Below, piece after piece: positions 9,813 to 19,589 of a DNA stretch of 64,000 nucleotides. The first letter of the stretch is position 1. Every line of letters begins with the position of its first letter. The notes under the pieces were generated by a model, which was not told where the DNA came from, did no database searches, and saw only the letters and a program-made list of their open reading frames with translations. Where the stretch lies: NCBI RefSeq assembly GCF_030409795.1, contig NZ_JAUFQN010000019.1, positions 3,100,001-3,164,000 of the forward strand, written 5' to 3'. The stretch comes from Flavobacterium paronense. GTDB taxonomy: Bacteria > Bacteroidota > Bacteroidia > Flavobacteriales > Flavobacteriaceae. Made by a program: the position numbers and the translations under genes.

Positions 9813-10652
9813 ATGAAAAAAATCTTCTTTTCATTGATGGTACTTTTAATTTTTGAGGCCAGCATTTCTGCACAAAAATTAAGGCTAATGACTTACAATA
9901 TCCGTTTAGATTTAGCTTCTGATGGTGAAAACGCTTGGACTAACCGAAAAGAATTTTGGGCTTCACAATTGACTTTTTATGAACCCGATATTTTTGGTAT
10001 TCAAGAAGCGTTACCCAATCAAGTTCTTGATATTGCCACTTTATTACCAAAGTATAATTACGTTGGAATTGCTCGAGATGGCATTGGAAAAGGAGAATCA
10101 TCAAACATTTTTTTTAAAAAAGATAGATTCAAAGTTGAACAGGAAAACACATTTTGGCTTTCGGAAACGCCAGATAAGATTTCAAAAGGTTGGGACGCCA
10201 TGCTTAACAGAGTTTGTACTTATGCTTTATTAAAAGACGAAAAATCAAAGCAAACATTCTGGGTTTTCAATACGCATTTAGACCATAAAGGAGAATCGGC
10301 TCGAACTAATTCAATTCTTTTAATTCTATCCAAAATAAAGGAACTTAACACTAAAAACTATCCGGTTTTTTTTATGGGTGATTTTAATTCGGAACCCAAA
10401 GAAGAACGAATTATCAATCTAAAAAAAGAAATGAACGATAGCCGTGAGATTTCAGAAGAAAGACCTTTTGGACCAACGGGAACATTTAACGGGTTTAAGC
10501 ACAATGAAGCGGTTACTGCTCTTATAGATTATATCTTTTTATCAAAAGGCAATCCGTTTAAAGTTATAAAATATGCCGTGCTGAGTGATGCTAAAGATTT
10601 AAAATATCCATCAGATCATTTACCAGTTTATGTTGAATTAAAATATAATTAG
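9813..10652 (+). CDS. Secreted endonuclease/exonuclease/phosphatase family protein
   Basis: This 279-residue protein has a signal peptide (residues 1-20, ending ASISAQ), so it is exported. The mature part is a complete EEP fold: MTYNIRLD (Asn metal ligand), GIQEAL (Glu), NTHLDHKG, GDFNSEP (Asp/Asn) and SDHLPVYVE (catalytic His) at the end. Secreted EEP proteins in Bacteroidota act on sugar phosphates, phospholipids or nucleic acids, and the substrate cannot be read from sequence. It lies 18 bp before a GH92 mannosidase gene on the same strand, so a role in glycan use is possible. Confidence 0.85.
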   Translation: MKKIFFSLMVLLIFEASISAQKLRLMTYNIRLDLASDGENAWTNRKEFWASQLTFYEPDIFGIQEALPNQVLDIATLLPKYNYVGIARDGIGKGESSNIFFKKDRFKVEQENTFWLSETPDKISKGWDAMLNRVCTYALLKDEKSKQTFWVFNTHLDHKGESARTNSILLILSKIKELNTKNYPVFFMGDFNSEPKEERIINLKKEMNDSREISEERPFGPTGTFNGFKHNEAVTALIDYIFLSKGNPFKVIKYAVLSDAKDLKYPSDHLPVYVELKYN

Positions 10653-10670
10653 GCTTTTTTATTTGACAAA

Positions 10671-13538
10671 ATGAAACTAAAACTTTCAAGCTTACTTTTA
10701 CTCTCCACGCTTTCTTTCTTTGGACAAAACTACCATCAATATGTTAATCCGATGATTGGGACAGGTGGACACGGACATACGTATCCAGGAGCAACAGTTC
10801 CGTTTGGAATGGTTCAGCTATCGCCAGATACCAGAATTGATGGAAGTTGGGATGGATGTTCTGGCTATCATTATTCAGATACTGTTATTTATGGTTTTTC
10901 ACACACGCATTTAAACGGAACTGGAGTTTCCGATTATGGTGACATTATGTTAATGCCGACGATGGGAAAACCAACATTGGAAGCAATGGAATATAGTTCT
11001 AAATTTTTCCATTCAACAGAAAAAGCAACAGCCGGATTTTATGCTGTAAAACTAGATAAGTATAATATAGATGTAAAACTGACCGCTTCAACCCGAGTTG
11101 GATTTCACGAATATACCTTCAACAATAGCGGTCAAGCTAATATTATTTTGGATTTAAACCACAGAGATAAATTAATTGAAGGCGAAATTCATATCATCAA
11201 TAGTAAAACGATAGAGGTAAAACGAATAAGCGAAAGTTGGGCAAAAAATCAGTATGTCTATGCTCGTATTGAGTTCAGTGTTCCTCTAAAACTTACCAAG
11301 ATTAGGAGTAATGGCGATTATATGCATTCGCTATCTGATGAATATTCAGGCGGTACAGAATCAGCTGTGTGTCTTTCAAAACAAGTCAAAAAAGGAGAAA
11401 AAATTTTTGTGAAAGTTTCTTTGTCTCCAACAAGTTATGAAGGCGCCAAATTAAATAGGTCTGAAATTAAAGATTGGAATTTTGAAAAAGTCAAATATGA
11501 AGCCGAACAGCTTTGGGATAAACAACTCTCTAAAATTGAAATTACAGAAAGTGATAAAAATAAACAAACCATTTTCTACACCGCTTTATACCACACAATG
11601 GTACAACCAAATATTGCTCAGGATATCGATGGGAAATACCGCGGCAGAGACAACCAAATTCATCAAGCGGTAGGATTTGATTACTATTCGGTTTTCTCCC
11701 TTTGGGACACTTTCAGAGCTGCGCATCCTTTATATACGTTAATTGAAAAAAAACGCACAGCAGATTTTATAAATACATTCCTAAAACAATACGAGCAAGG
11801 AGGAAGATTACCCGTTTGGGAATTGGCTTCCAATGAAACTGATTGTATGATTGGCTATCATTCGGTTTCAGTCATAGCTGATGCGATGGTAAAAGGAATT
11901 ACGGGATTTGATTATAAAAAAGCCTTTGAAGCAGCAAAACATTCGGCTATGCTGAATCATTTAGGTTTGGAGGCTTATAAAAAACAAGGTTTTATTTCAA
12001 TGGATGACGAACACGAAAGCGTTTCCAAAACGTTAGAATATGCTTATGATGATTGGTGTATTGCGCAAATGGCTTTGATTCTAAGCAAACAAGAAGATTA
12101 CGAGTATTTTATGAAGCGTTCTCAAAGCTGGAAAAATGTCTTCGATTGGAAAACAGGTTTTATGCGACCTAAAAAGAATGGCGGTTGGGACAACCCTTTT
12201 GACCCAAAGGAAATTAATAATAATTTTACCGAAGGCAACAGTTGGCAGTACTCGTTTTTTGTGCCTCAAGACATTCCGGGAATGATTGAAGCTTATGGCG
12301 GAAAGGCAAAGTTCGAATCCAAACTCGACGAAATGTTCAACAGCGAAAGCAAAACTACTGGACGAGAACAGGTAGATGTTACTGGATTAATCGGACAATA
12401 TGCTCATGGCAATGAGCCAAGTCATCACATGGCGTATTTGTACAATTATGTTGGTAAACCCGAAAAAACAGCAGCCAAAGTACATTTCATTTTAGATAAT
12501 TTTTACAGAAATGCGCCCGATGGTTTGATTGGAAACGAAGACTGCGGGCAAATGAGCGCATGGTATGTCTTGAGTTCGATAGGATTGTATCAAGTAACTC
12601 CAGCCGGAGATTATTGGAATATTGTTAAGCCATATTTTGAAAAAGTGAATATTAATAATCAAATAGATGTTTCAACATCAAGCACCCTTTTTCTAAATCC
12701 ATTATTAAATGTTTTTGATAAATTTATTCCTATCAGAAGTTTTAATGGAAGAAATTATATAACACCAGAAGAGAAAGCATTAGATATATTAAAAAGAAAT
12801 ACAAAATTTATTCCTATTGTACCAGTTCCGATAATTCAGGAAGAAAGTAAATCGTTTAAGGATAAAATGACTGTTGAAATCGTGTCACAAAATCCCAAAG
12901 ACACAATCTATTTTATAATCAGTGATAAGGACGATTATCTTGCAAAAAAAGTATTCGTTCCATATTCAAAACCATTTGAAATTCAAGAAACTTCAACCAT
13001 ATCGACTTATATAAAAAACAACGACAGTCAAAGCAATACTGTTTCAGCAACTTTCTTCAAGAAACCTAACGACTACACCATTAACATTAAATCAAAATAT
13101 AATCCGCAATATCATGCTGGTGGACCGGAAGGATTGATAGACGGAATTTTTGGAACAGAAAACTGGCGAAAAGGTGATTGGCAAGGTTATCAGGAACAAG
13201 ATTTTGAAGCAGTAATAGATTTACAGACAGAAACTGCAATTCATTCAATTGGAGCAAGATTTTTACAAGATTCACGCTCATGGATTTTACTGCCAATCAA
13301 AGTCGAATATTATGCTTCGAATGACAATGTAAATTTCACTCTGGTAGAAAGTCAGGGACATTACATAAGTCCGAAATATGAAGTAAACAACATAAAAGAT
13401 TTTACTTATTCATCTAAAACAGAATTAAAAGCAAAATATATAAAAGTAAAAGCATATAACTTTGGAAAATTACCCGAATGGCATCAAGGATTTGGTGGCG
13501 ATGCTTTTATATTCATAGATGAAATAACGATTAAATAA
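10671..13538 (+). CDS. GH92 family alpha-mannosidase, secreted, with C-terminal discoidin-like domain
   Basis: This 955-residue exported glycoside hydrolase (signal peptide about 1-18, ending SFFGQ) is of the calcium-dependent GH92 type, which trims alpha-linked mannose from glycoproteins. The N-terminal domain opens with NPMIGTGGHGHTYPGATVPFGM. The catalytic half contains HGNEPSHHMAYLYNY and GNEDCGQMSAWYVLSSIGLY (around 580-645), both typical of GH92. The last 150 residues (about 805-955, ending HQGFGGDAFIFIDEITIK) look like an F5/8-type carbohydrate-binding domain. It is cotranscribed with the EEP gene upstream and probably with the nitrilase-family gene 36 bp downstream. No susC/susD genes are adjacent. 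Confidence 0.93.
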   Translation: MKLKLSSLLLLSTLSFFGQNYHQYVNPMIGTGGHGHTYPGATVPFGMVQLSPDTRIDGSWDGCSGYHYSDTVIYGFSHTHLNGTGVSDYGDIMLMPTMGKPTLEAMEYSSKFFHSTEKATAGFYAVKLDKYNIDVKLTASTRVGFHEYTFNNSGQANIILDLNHRDKLIEGEIHIINSKTIEVKRISESWAKNQYVYARIEFSVPLKLTKIRSNGDYMHSLSDEYSGGTESAVCLSKQVKKGEKIFVKVSLSPTSYEGAKLNRSEIKDWNFEKVKYEAEQLWDKQLSKIEITESDKNKQTIFYTALYHTMVQPNIAQDIDGKYRGRDNQIHQAVGFDYYSVFSLWDTFRAAHPLYTLIEKKRTADFINTFLKQYEQGGRLPVWELASNETDCMIGYHSVSVIADAMVKGITGFDYKKAFEAAKHSAMLNHLGLEAYKKQGFISMDDEHESVSKTLEYAYDDWCIAQMALILSKQEDYEYFMKRSQSWKNVFDWKTGFMRPKKNGGWDNPFDPKEINNNFTEGNSWQYSFFVPQDIPGMIEAYGGKAKFESKLDEMFNSESKTTGREQVDVTGLIGQYAHGNEPSHHMAYLYNYVGKPEKTAAKVHFILDNFYRNAPDGLIGNEDCGQMSAWYVLSSIGLYQVTPAGDYWNIVKPYFEKVNINNQIDVSTSSTLFLNPLLNVFDKFIPIRSFNGRNYITPEEKALDILKRNTKFIPIVPVPIIQEESKSFKDKMTVEIVSQNPKDTIYFIISDKDDYLAKKVFVPYSKPFEIQETSTISTYIKNNDSQSNTVSATFFKKPNDYTINIKSKYNPQYHAGGPEGLIDGIFGTENWRKGDWQGYQEQDFEAVIDLQTETAIHSIGARFLQDSRSWILLPIKVEYYASNDNVNFTLVESQGHYISPKYEVNNIKDFTYSSKTELKAKYIKVKAYNFGKLPEWHQGFGGDAFIFIDEITIK

Positions 13539-13574
13539 CTTATCCCATATCTCTTATCTCTAATCCCTTTAAAA

Positions 13575-14339
13575 ATGAAAATAGCACTTATACAAACAGC
13601 ACTTTCTTGGGAGAATCCAATGGAAAACAGAAGTCATTTGGCCCAAAAAATCACTGGCTTTATGGAAGAAGTTGATTTGATTGTGCTACCTGAAATGTTT
13701 TCTTCCGGATTTACAATGAATCCAAAAGCGGTTGCTGAAACTATGCAAAGTGAAACGGTTTCTTGGCTGCAACATCTGGCGAAAGCTAAAAACTGCGCAA
13801 TAACCGGAAGTTTAGTTATTGAAGAAAATGGAAATTATTACAATCGTTTGGTGTTTGTTTTACCAACTGGAGCCGTTCAAACCTATGATAAAAAACATTT
13901 GTTTTCTTTAGCTGGAGAAGATAAATGGTATACAGCCGGAAAAAAGAAGTTAATTATAGAATATAAAGGTTATAAATTTTGCCCGTTGGTTTGCTACGAC
14001 TTACGGTTCCCTGTTTTTTCCAGAAACACTGAAAATTACGATGTTCTTATTTATGTTGCCAATTGGCCCAAACCTCGGATAAATGCATGGGATATTTTAC
14101 TAAAAGCTCGTGCTGTAGAAAATATGTGCTACTCTATTGGAGTAAATAGAATAGGAACTGACAATAACCATCACGAGTATGTTGGACATTCGCAAGTAGT
14201 TGATTATTTGGGGAACTATTTATTGGAACCACAAGAAGCAGATGCTATTTTTATTGTCGAATTGAATAAAGCAAATCTGTTGGAAGCACGAAACAAATTG
14301 GCTTTTCTGGATGATAAAGATAATTTTGAATTACTTTAA
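13575..14339 (+). CDS. Carbon-nitrogen hydrolase (omega-amidase / YafV-like nitrilase family)
   Basis: This 254-residue cytoplasmic enzyme has the nitrilase catalytic triad: Glu40 (VLPEMFSSGF), Lys106 (YDKKHLF) and Cys140 (CPLVCYDLRFPVF). The order and spacing are those of YafV / omega-amidase proteins, which clear alpha-keto acid amides such as 2-oxoglutaramate. It follows the GH92 gene at 36 bp and is convergent with the lipoprotein gene, with a gap of 8 bp. Confidence 0.9.
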   Translation: MKIALIQTALSWENPMENRSHLAQKITGFMEEVDLIVLPEMFSSGFTMNPKAVAETMQSETVSWLQHLAKAKNCAITGSLVIEENGNYYNRLVFVLPTGAVQTYDKKHLFSLAGEDKWYTAGKKKLIIEYKGYKFCPLVCYDLRFPVFSRNTENYDVLIYVANWPKPRINAWDILLKARAVENMCYSIGVNRIGTDNNHHEYVGHSQVVDYLGNYLLEPQEADAIFIVELNKANLLEARNKLAFLDDKDNFELL

Positions 14340-14347
14340 TTTGAATA

Positions 14348-15940
14348 CTATTTTAAAATAAACGTCTCAATAACATCCCAATTGGCGTTCACATTAAGTA
14401 TTTCTGGATAATAAATTACTTCTTCGGATTGTCGTTTTTCTGTAAAATTTCCGGAATCCCAAACGCCATTTTTATTTTCATCATAAATAATACGAAGGGT
14501 ATATTTATTTGGCTCTAAAGCTAAAAACTCAACAACAGGATTGTTTTCTGTATAAGCAGTTGCCAATATTTTACCATCTTTATCGGTTAATTCTAAAATA
14601 ACAGGAAATGATTTTGCATTTTGTAAAGTGATTTTTAAATTTCCATATTCGGAACTGTTTTTAGTTGCTACCGAATACTTTAATGTGTCATTCTGCTTTT
14701 CATAATAATCGGTTAAAGCGCCGGGCAATAGTTGGATTTTATATTTTTCTAGTTCTTCCTTTTTGAAATTTAAATAGAACTTTTGCTCAAATTCATCATA
14801 ATCTGTAGTGAAATCTACTGCAACGGAATCTTTATTAAAAACTGAAATTTTTGATTTGTCAAACTTCACCAATGGAATGTTGCTATTTAAAGCAAAACGC
14901 TCACGTAAAGGAAGTGTGCTGTTGAAATCAGAACTTATATTCAGCGTATCTGTTTTTTGTTTTTTTAACTTTATCATAAAGTCTTTTTTTAAGTTGTCTT
15001 TTTCAACTAAAACTTGTAAAGAATCAGTTTTTAAGGGCTTAAACCATACTTGTACCGAATCCTTCTTCTGAAATTTTGTTACTAGATTTGGTATAATTTC
15101 AGAACCCTTTTTTAGAGTTACTCTTATATTTTTAGGATTGCCTTCATATCCCATTAGCAATCTTTTTGCAGATACTTGAGTAGGCTTTAAGGCTTTAAAA
15201 GGAAGTTTTTCTTTGAATAATTTAAGTTCAAAAATGGTGTCATTAGGGATAGTAATGTATTGTTTTTGAAAACCAATTTTATCCAATTTAGGATTGAATT
15301 TATTATTTCCATTGTCTTTCAACGCAACCAAAAGGTATTTTCCGGCTTTAATGTTTTCAATTGAAACTATTTTCAAACTGTCTAAAGTGTTCGTGATGTA
15401 TGTCGGCGATTCTTTATAAATGGTCGAATCATTGAATTTTTCATTGATTTCATAAAGCATAACCGAAACGAAATTATCCACTTTGTTCTCCAAAGCATCT
15501 TTTACTTTGACATTTATTTTCAACGAATCAATGTAAGCTCCGGTCGAGAAAACATATTTGAATTGTGAATACGGATTTCCTTCGTTATTGTCTTCAATAC
15601 TCTGCCCAAAATTAAGACTATAGGTTGTGTTGGGTTGCAGCGTGTCTTTTATTTTAATAGTCAATATTTTACTCGCTAGCTGAGGTAAGATATCGGGCTG
15701 GTTTTTCAAAGGCGGAGAAATGATCAACTGCTTGTTTATGTTTTTCAGCTTGACATATTCATCAAAAACCAATTTGATTTCCTTGCCATTAAAATTAGTT
15801 GAGAAATTTTTTGGGAAACTTGCTTTTAAAACAGGTGCAATAGTGTCTTTAGTTCCTCCGGTTATATTACCACGCTTCGCACAACTTGCCATCACGATGA
15901 TAAAAAGCAAACAAATTAACTTCAGAATAGATTTTGGCAT
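14348..15940 (-). CDS. Ig-like (Big_5) domain lipoprotein
   Basis: This 530-residue protein has a lipoprotein signal (residues 1-20, ending IVMASC). Residues 30-130 form a bacterial Ig-like domain of the Big_5 type: GGTKDTIAPVLKASFP, then VFDEYVKL and LQPNTTYSLNFGQSIED. The remainder is beta-rich, with a C-terminal NGVWDSGNFTEKRQSEEV segment. This architecture is common in Flavobacteriia next to comF, but the function is unknown; an outer-membrane structural or glycan-binding role is only a guess. Confidence 0.85.
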   Translation of the reverse strand: MPKSILKLICLLFIIVMASCAKRGNITGGTKDTIAPVLKASFPKNFSTNFNGKEIKLVFDEYVKLKNINKQLIISPPLKNQPDILPQLASKILTIKIKDTLQPNTTYSLNFGQSIEDNNEGNPYSQFKYVFSTGAYIDSLKINVKVKDALENKVDNFVSVMLYEINEKFNDSTIYKESPTYITNTLDSLKIVSIENIKAGKYLLVALKDNGNNKFNPKLDKIGFQKQYITIPNDTIFELKLFKEKLPFKALKPTQVSAKRLLMGYEGNPKNIRVTLKKGSEIIPNLVTKFQKKDSVQVWFKPLKTDSLQVLVEKDNLKKDFMIKLKKQKTDTLNISSDFNSTLPLRERFALNSNIPLVKFDKSKISVFNKDSVAVDFTTDYDEFEQKFYLNFKKEELEKYKIQLLPGALTDYYEKQNDTLKYSVATKNSSEYGNLKITLQNAKSFPVILELTDKDGKILATAYTENNPVVEFLALEPNKYTLRIIYDENKNGVWDSGNFTEKRQSEEVIYYPEILNVNANWDVIETFILK

Positions 15941-16014
15941 ACCACTGTTTTTTCAAAGCACAAAATAACAATTATATTTAGTGTGAAAGAAATGTTTTTG
16001 AGGAAACTTAACAT

Positions 16015-16698
16015 TTAACTGTGTGACATTGCCATACAAACAATACTAATTTTTGCGTTCGGAATTTTTAACAAAGCTCGACTACAAGATTCGAGTGTAG
16101 AACCCGTTGTAATCACATCGTCAATTAACAAAAAATGTTTATCGATATGATTTTCAGAATAGGAAACTTCAAATACATTATCAATTACATCAATTCTGCC
16201 TAAAAGATTCTTTTTGGTTTGCGTTTTGGTGTATAATTTTCGTTGTAAAACATCCGGTTCGTATCGTATTTTTAAATTTTCAGCTAGTGCTTTTCCAAAA
16301 CCTTCCACCTGATTATAACCGCGTTCGCGTAATCGTTTTTTATGCAACGGAACCGGAATTATAAAATCGATTGCCGCCATTTGATGCAACTCTTTTAATT
16401 CTTCAACATACCAATCACCAATGGTCTGGCTGATTTCTTCGTGCCCTTTATATTTTAATTTATGAATCATTTCCTGAACAATTCCTTTTTTATGGAAATA
16501 AAATAAAGCCGAGCCATATTCTAACGGAATTCTTCCATAAAACTTTTGAATCACTTCGTTTTCCTGAATTTTATGATGATTTGTCAACGGAATCTCATGT
16601 CGGCATTGCGTACAGATCACTTTTTCGTCACTCAATAAAAACGAATGACAACCAGCGCAAGACTTTGGAAAAAATAGATTTACAAGATGTTTCCACAT
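16015..16698 (-). CDS. ComF family protein (phosphoribosyltransferase-like)
   Basis: This 227-residue protein has an N-terminal zinc finger (CAGC and CTQC, residues 14-35) and a C-terminal phosphoribosyltransferase-like domain with the PRPP-binding motif LLIDDVITTGST (about 190-201). ComF/GntX proteins are linked to DNA uptake and ssDNA handling, but the exact reaction is unproven. It precedes the lipoprotein gene on the minus strand with a gap of 74 bp and is divergent from glyS. Confidence 0.92.
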   Translation of the reverse strand: MWKHLVNLFFPKSCAGCHSFLLSDEKVICTQCRHEIPLTNHHKIQENEVIQKFYGRIPLEYGSALFYFHKKGIVQEMIHKLKYKGHEEISQTIGDWYVEELKELHQMAAIDFIIPVPLHKKRLRERGYNQVEGFGKALAENLKIRYEPDVLQRKLYTKTQTKKNLLGRIDVIDNVFEVSYSENHIDKHFLLIDDVITTGSTLESCSRALLKIPNAKISIVCMAMSHS

Positions 16699-16795
16699 AA
16701 AAAGATAATTTTCTTACATAAAAGTATAAAAAATTTGTATTCTAATTGATTTTTAAGTCTTTTTTTATAATCGCTTTTTATATTTTTGCAGCATT

Positions 16796-18337
16796 ATGGC
16801 AAAACAAGAAGATTTATTTAAGAACGTAGTTTCGCATGCAAAAGAGTACGGATTTATTTTTCCGTCAAGCGAAATTTACGATGGTTTGAGTGCGGTCTAT
16901 GATTATGCTCAAAACGGAGTTGAGTTAAAAAAGAATATTAGAGAATATTGGTGGAAAGCCATGGTGCAAATGCATGATAATATTGTTGGTTTAGATGCCG
17001 CAATTTTGATGCATCCAACCACATGGAAAGCTTCCGGCCACGTTGATGCGTTTAACGACCCATTGATTGACAACAAAGACTCAAAAAAAAGATACCGTGC
17101 CGATGTTTTAATTGAGGATTATGCCGAAAAATTAAACCTGAAAGCCAAAAAAGAAATCGAAAAAGCACGCGAGCGTTTTGGGGATTCTTTTGATGAAGAA
17201 CAATACAAAACTACCAATCCAAGAGTGATGGAGTACCTTTCGAAAGAAAGAGAAATCCTAGAAAGAATGGGACGTTCGCTTGGCGCTGGTGATTTAGAAG
17301 ATGTAAAAGCCTTAATCGAAGAATTGGAAATAGCCGACCCAGAAACCGGTTCAAGAAACTGGACAGAAGTGCGTCAATTTAACTTAATGTTCGGAACAAA
17401 ATTAGGAGCTTCCGCCGAAAATGCGATGGATTTATACTTGCGTCCGGAAACGGCACAAGGAATTTTCGTGAACTTCTTGAATGTACAAAAAACCGGAAGA
17501 ATGAAGATTCCGTTTGGAATTGCACAAACCGGAAAAGCGTTTAGAAATGAGATTGTTGCCAGACAATTTATTTTCCGTATGCGAGAATTTGAACAAATGG
17601 AAATGCAGTTTTTTGTAAAACCAGGTGAAGAAATGAAATGGTACGAATACTGGAAAACAACTCGTTTAAACTGGCATTTATCACTCGGTTTAGGAAAAGA
17701 AAATTACCGTTTCCACGACCACGAAAAATTAGCACATTATGCTAATGCAGCGGCTGATATCGAGTTTAATTTCCCTTTTGGGTTCAAAGAACTAGAAGGA
17801 ATTCACTCAAGAACCGACTTCGATTTAAAAGCACATGAACAATATTCAGGTAAAAAATTGCAATATTTTGATACTGAAACTAATTCGAGTTACGTTCCTT
17901 ATGTCGTAGAAACTTCTGTTGGTTTGGATAGAATGTTCTTGTCAGTTTTTGCGACATCATTACAAGAAGAAACATTAGAAGATGGTTCAACACGTACAGT
18001 TTTACGTTTACCTTCTGTGTTAGCACCAACAAAAGCAGCCGTTTTACCATTAGTAAAAAAAGATGGTTTACCAGAAGTTGCCCAAAAAATCATCGAAGAT
18101 TTGAAATGGGATTTCAATGTGGCCTATGACGAAAAAGATGCCGTTGGAAGACGTTACCGAAGACAAGATGCATTAGGAACGCCTTTTTGTATTACGGTTG
18201 ACCACCAAACGCTAGAAGACCAAACGGTAACCATTCGTCACAGAGATTCAATGAAACAAGACAGGGTTAAAATTTCTGAATTACGCGGAATAATTAATGA
18301 AGAAGTTTCGGTTAGAAATTGGCTTATGAAAATGTAG
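16796..18337 (+). CDS. glyS: Glycine--tRNA ligase (class II, homodimeric type)
   Basis: This 513-residue enzyme charges tRNA-Gly. It is the single-chain type and not the alpha/beta bacterial type. It carries RPETAQGIFVNF, the motif-2 region FRNEIVARQFIFRMREFEQMEMQFF-like stretch (positions about 245-270), and a motif-3-like VVETSVGLDRMFL (about 365-377). The C-terminal anticodon-binding domain starts near 405 (APTKAAVLPL) and ends about 505. A perfect TAnnTTTG (16781-16788) lies only 8 bp before the ATG. Confidence 0.97.
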   Translation: MAKQEDLFKNVVSHAKEYGFIFPSSEIYDGLSAVYDYAQNGVELKKNIREYWWKAMVQMHDNIVGLDAAILMHPTTWKASGHVDAFNDPLIDNKDSKKRYRADVLIEDYAEKLNLKAKKEIEKARERFGDSFDEEQYKTTNPRVMEYLSKEREILERMGRSLGAGDLEDVKALIEELEIADPETGSRNWTEVRQFNLMFGTKLGASAENAMDLYLRPETAQGIFVNFLNVQKTGRMKIPFGIAQTGKAFRNEIVARQFIFRMREFEQMEMQFFVKPGEEMKWYEYWKTTRLNWHLSLGLGKENYRFHDHEKLAHYANAAADIEFNFPFGFKELEGIHSRTDFDLKAHEQYSGKKLQYFDTETNSSYVPYVVETSVGLDRMFLSVFATSLQEETLEDGSTRTVLRLPSVLAPTKAAVLPLVKKDGLPEVAQKIIEDLKWDFNVAYDEKDAVGRRYRRQDALGTPFCITVDHQTLEDQTVTIRHRDSMKQDRVKISELRGIINEEVSVRNWLMKM

Positions 18338-18655
18338 CAACAAACGTGTCATTCCCGCGCAGGCTGGAGTCCAAATAAAATTAAAATCCCAAATGCTCAA
18401 AAGTGTTTGGGATTTTTATTTTTGTAAGTTTTTATCTTGTTAAAAACTCACATATTAACAGTTTTAGCGTTTCTGTCAACATTTTACACTACTCGAAACC
18501 TGAAATCTTATTTTCGTTATAACGAAAAACACATACATTTAGCATAATTTATTTTGTTGTTAAATAGTATTCATTAGCAAATAGTTTCCCCAAAACTACC
18601 TGTTATTTTACCGAATCTAATGCTTTCCCTAAATCCAAATAACGGAAAAGCATAG
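18338..18655. other. Intergenic region after glyS
   Basis: It begins with a repeat-like fragment tcattcccgcgcaggctgga (18347-18366), of the kind scattered in flavobacterial genomes, and then the glyS terminator. The remaining 240 bp is AT-rich with near matches to a -7 element (tttattttgttg near 18547) that may serve the LytTR regulator. No coding ORF is supported. Confidence 0.5.
18383..18418 (+). terminator. Terminator after glyS
   Basis: aaaatcccaaa (18383-18393) pairs with tttgggatttt (18406-18416), with a T-run after it. Confidence 0.8.
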
Positions 18656-19558
18656 ATGAGTCACACATTTATCATTATTGATGACACTCAAGACGATGTC
18701 ACGAAAACTCAGGCCATTGCTGAGCGTTTTCGCAATTTGTCTTTTCTGGCCTCTGCTAATACCTATGATGATGGTGTAAATTTAATTTTAGAGCACCAAC
18801 CCCACCTTGTTTTTTTAGAAATAGACCCATCTGATAAAAAAAGTAACCTTTCGCTAAGTTTAATCAATGAGTTGTATCGCTATTTAACGGTTGTTCCCAA
18901 AATTATTGTCACCACAAGTAAAAAAGACCTGGCTTATGATGCCTTGCAATATGAAGTGATTGACTATTTATTAAAACCATTGAATATTAACGATTTCAGA
19001 AAGGCAATTTTAAAATTTGATCGTGCCATAAAATCGGATTTGCCGCATATGGAAGTCAAAAATCCGGTGGCAACCTATGAAGTTTTAGATGAAGCCGAAG
19101 TGGAAACGCTTAAAGAAGATAAGGTAGATGAAAATGTAAACGATATTGAAGTTAAGGCAACTCCGGTTACTATTGAAAAACCAACGGTGGTTCAACAACC
19201 AGACCAGTCATTGGTAATTTGTGTAAAATCGTATGGCGATTATCGTTATATTGATTCAAATGATGTGCTTTATTTTGAAGCCGATAACAACTCAACCGAC
19301 ATTCATTTAAACAACGGCGAAATGATTACAGCCTTTAAAACTTTAAAGCATTTTGAAACCGTTTTGCCGCCAACACAATTCCTGCGCATTCATAACAGTT
19401 ACATTATAAATGTAAACCAAGTATCTAGAATTCATACCGGAAATACCGTTTGTTACATCAAGAATTCGACGACCAAACTTCCTTTCTCAAAATCCTATAA
19501 AGAGAATGTTGATTTGATTATCAGCAGAATAGCTGGAGGAAATTATTTGGAGATTTAG
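18656..19558 (+). CDS. LytTR-domain response regulator with atypical receiver
   Basis: This 300-residue protein has an N-terminal receiver-like domain (1-125), a linker rich in Glu/Val/Thr (130-200) and a C-terminal LytTR DNA-binding domain (about 202-298: FEADNNSTDIHL, FLRIHNSYIINV). The receiver keeps an acidic pair (Asp9, Asp10), Thr86/Thr87 and Lys107 (LLKP). The usual phosphoacceptor stretch FLD reads FLE (Glu55). The unphosphorylated state may therefore be mimicked as active, or Asp57 may be used. There is no adjacent histidine kinase of the LytS type. It is followed after 31 bp by a NarL-type regulator on the same strand. Confidence 0.85.
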   Translation: MSHTFIIIDDTQDDVTKTQAIAERFRNLSFLASANTYDDGVNLILEHQPHLVFLEIDPSDKKSNLSLSLINELYRYLTVVPKIIVTTSKKDLAYDALQYEVIDYLLKPLNINDFRKAILKFDRAIKSDLPHMEVKNPVATYEVLDEAEVETLKEDKVDENVNDIEVKATPVTIEKPTVVQQPDQSLVICVKSYGDYRYIDSNDVLYFEADNNSTDIHLNNGEMITAFKTLKHFETVLPPTQFLRIHNSYIINVNQVSRIHTGNTVCYIKNSTTKLPFSKSYKENVDLIISRIAGGNYLEI

Positions 19559-19589
19559 AAGAAAATTCATAGGTTTACGAAAAATTCAT

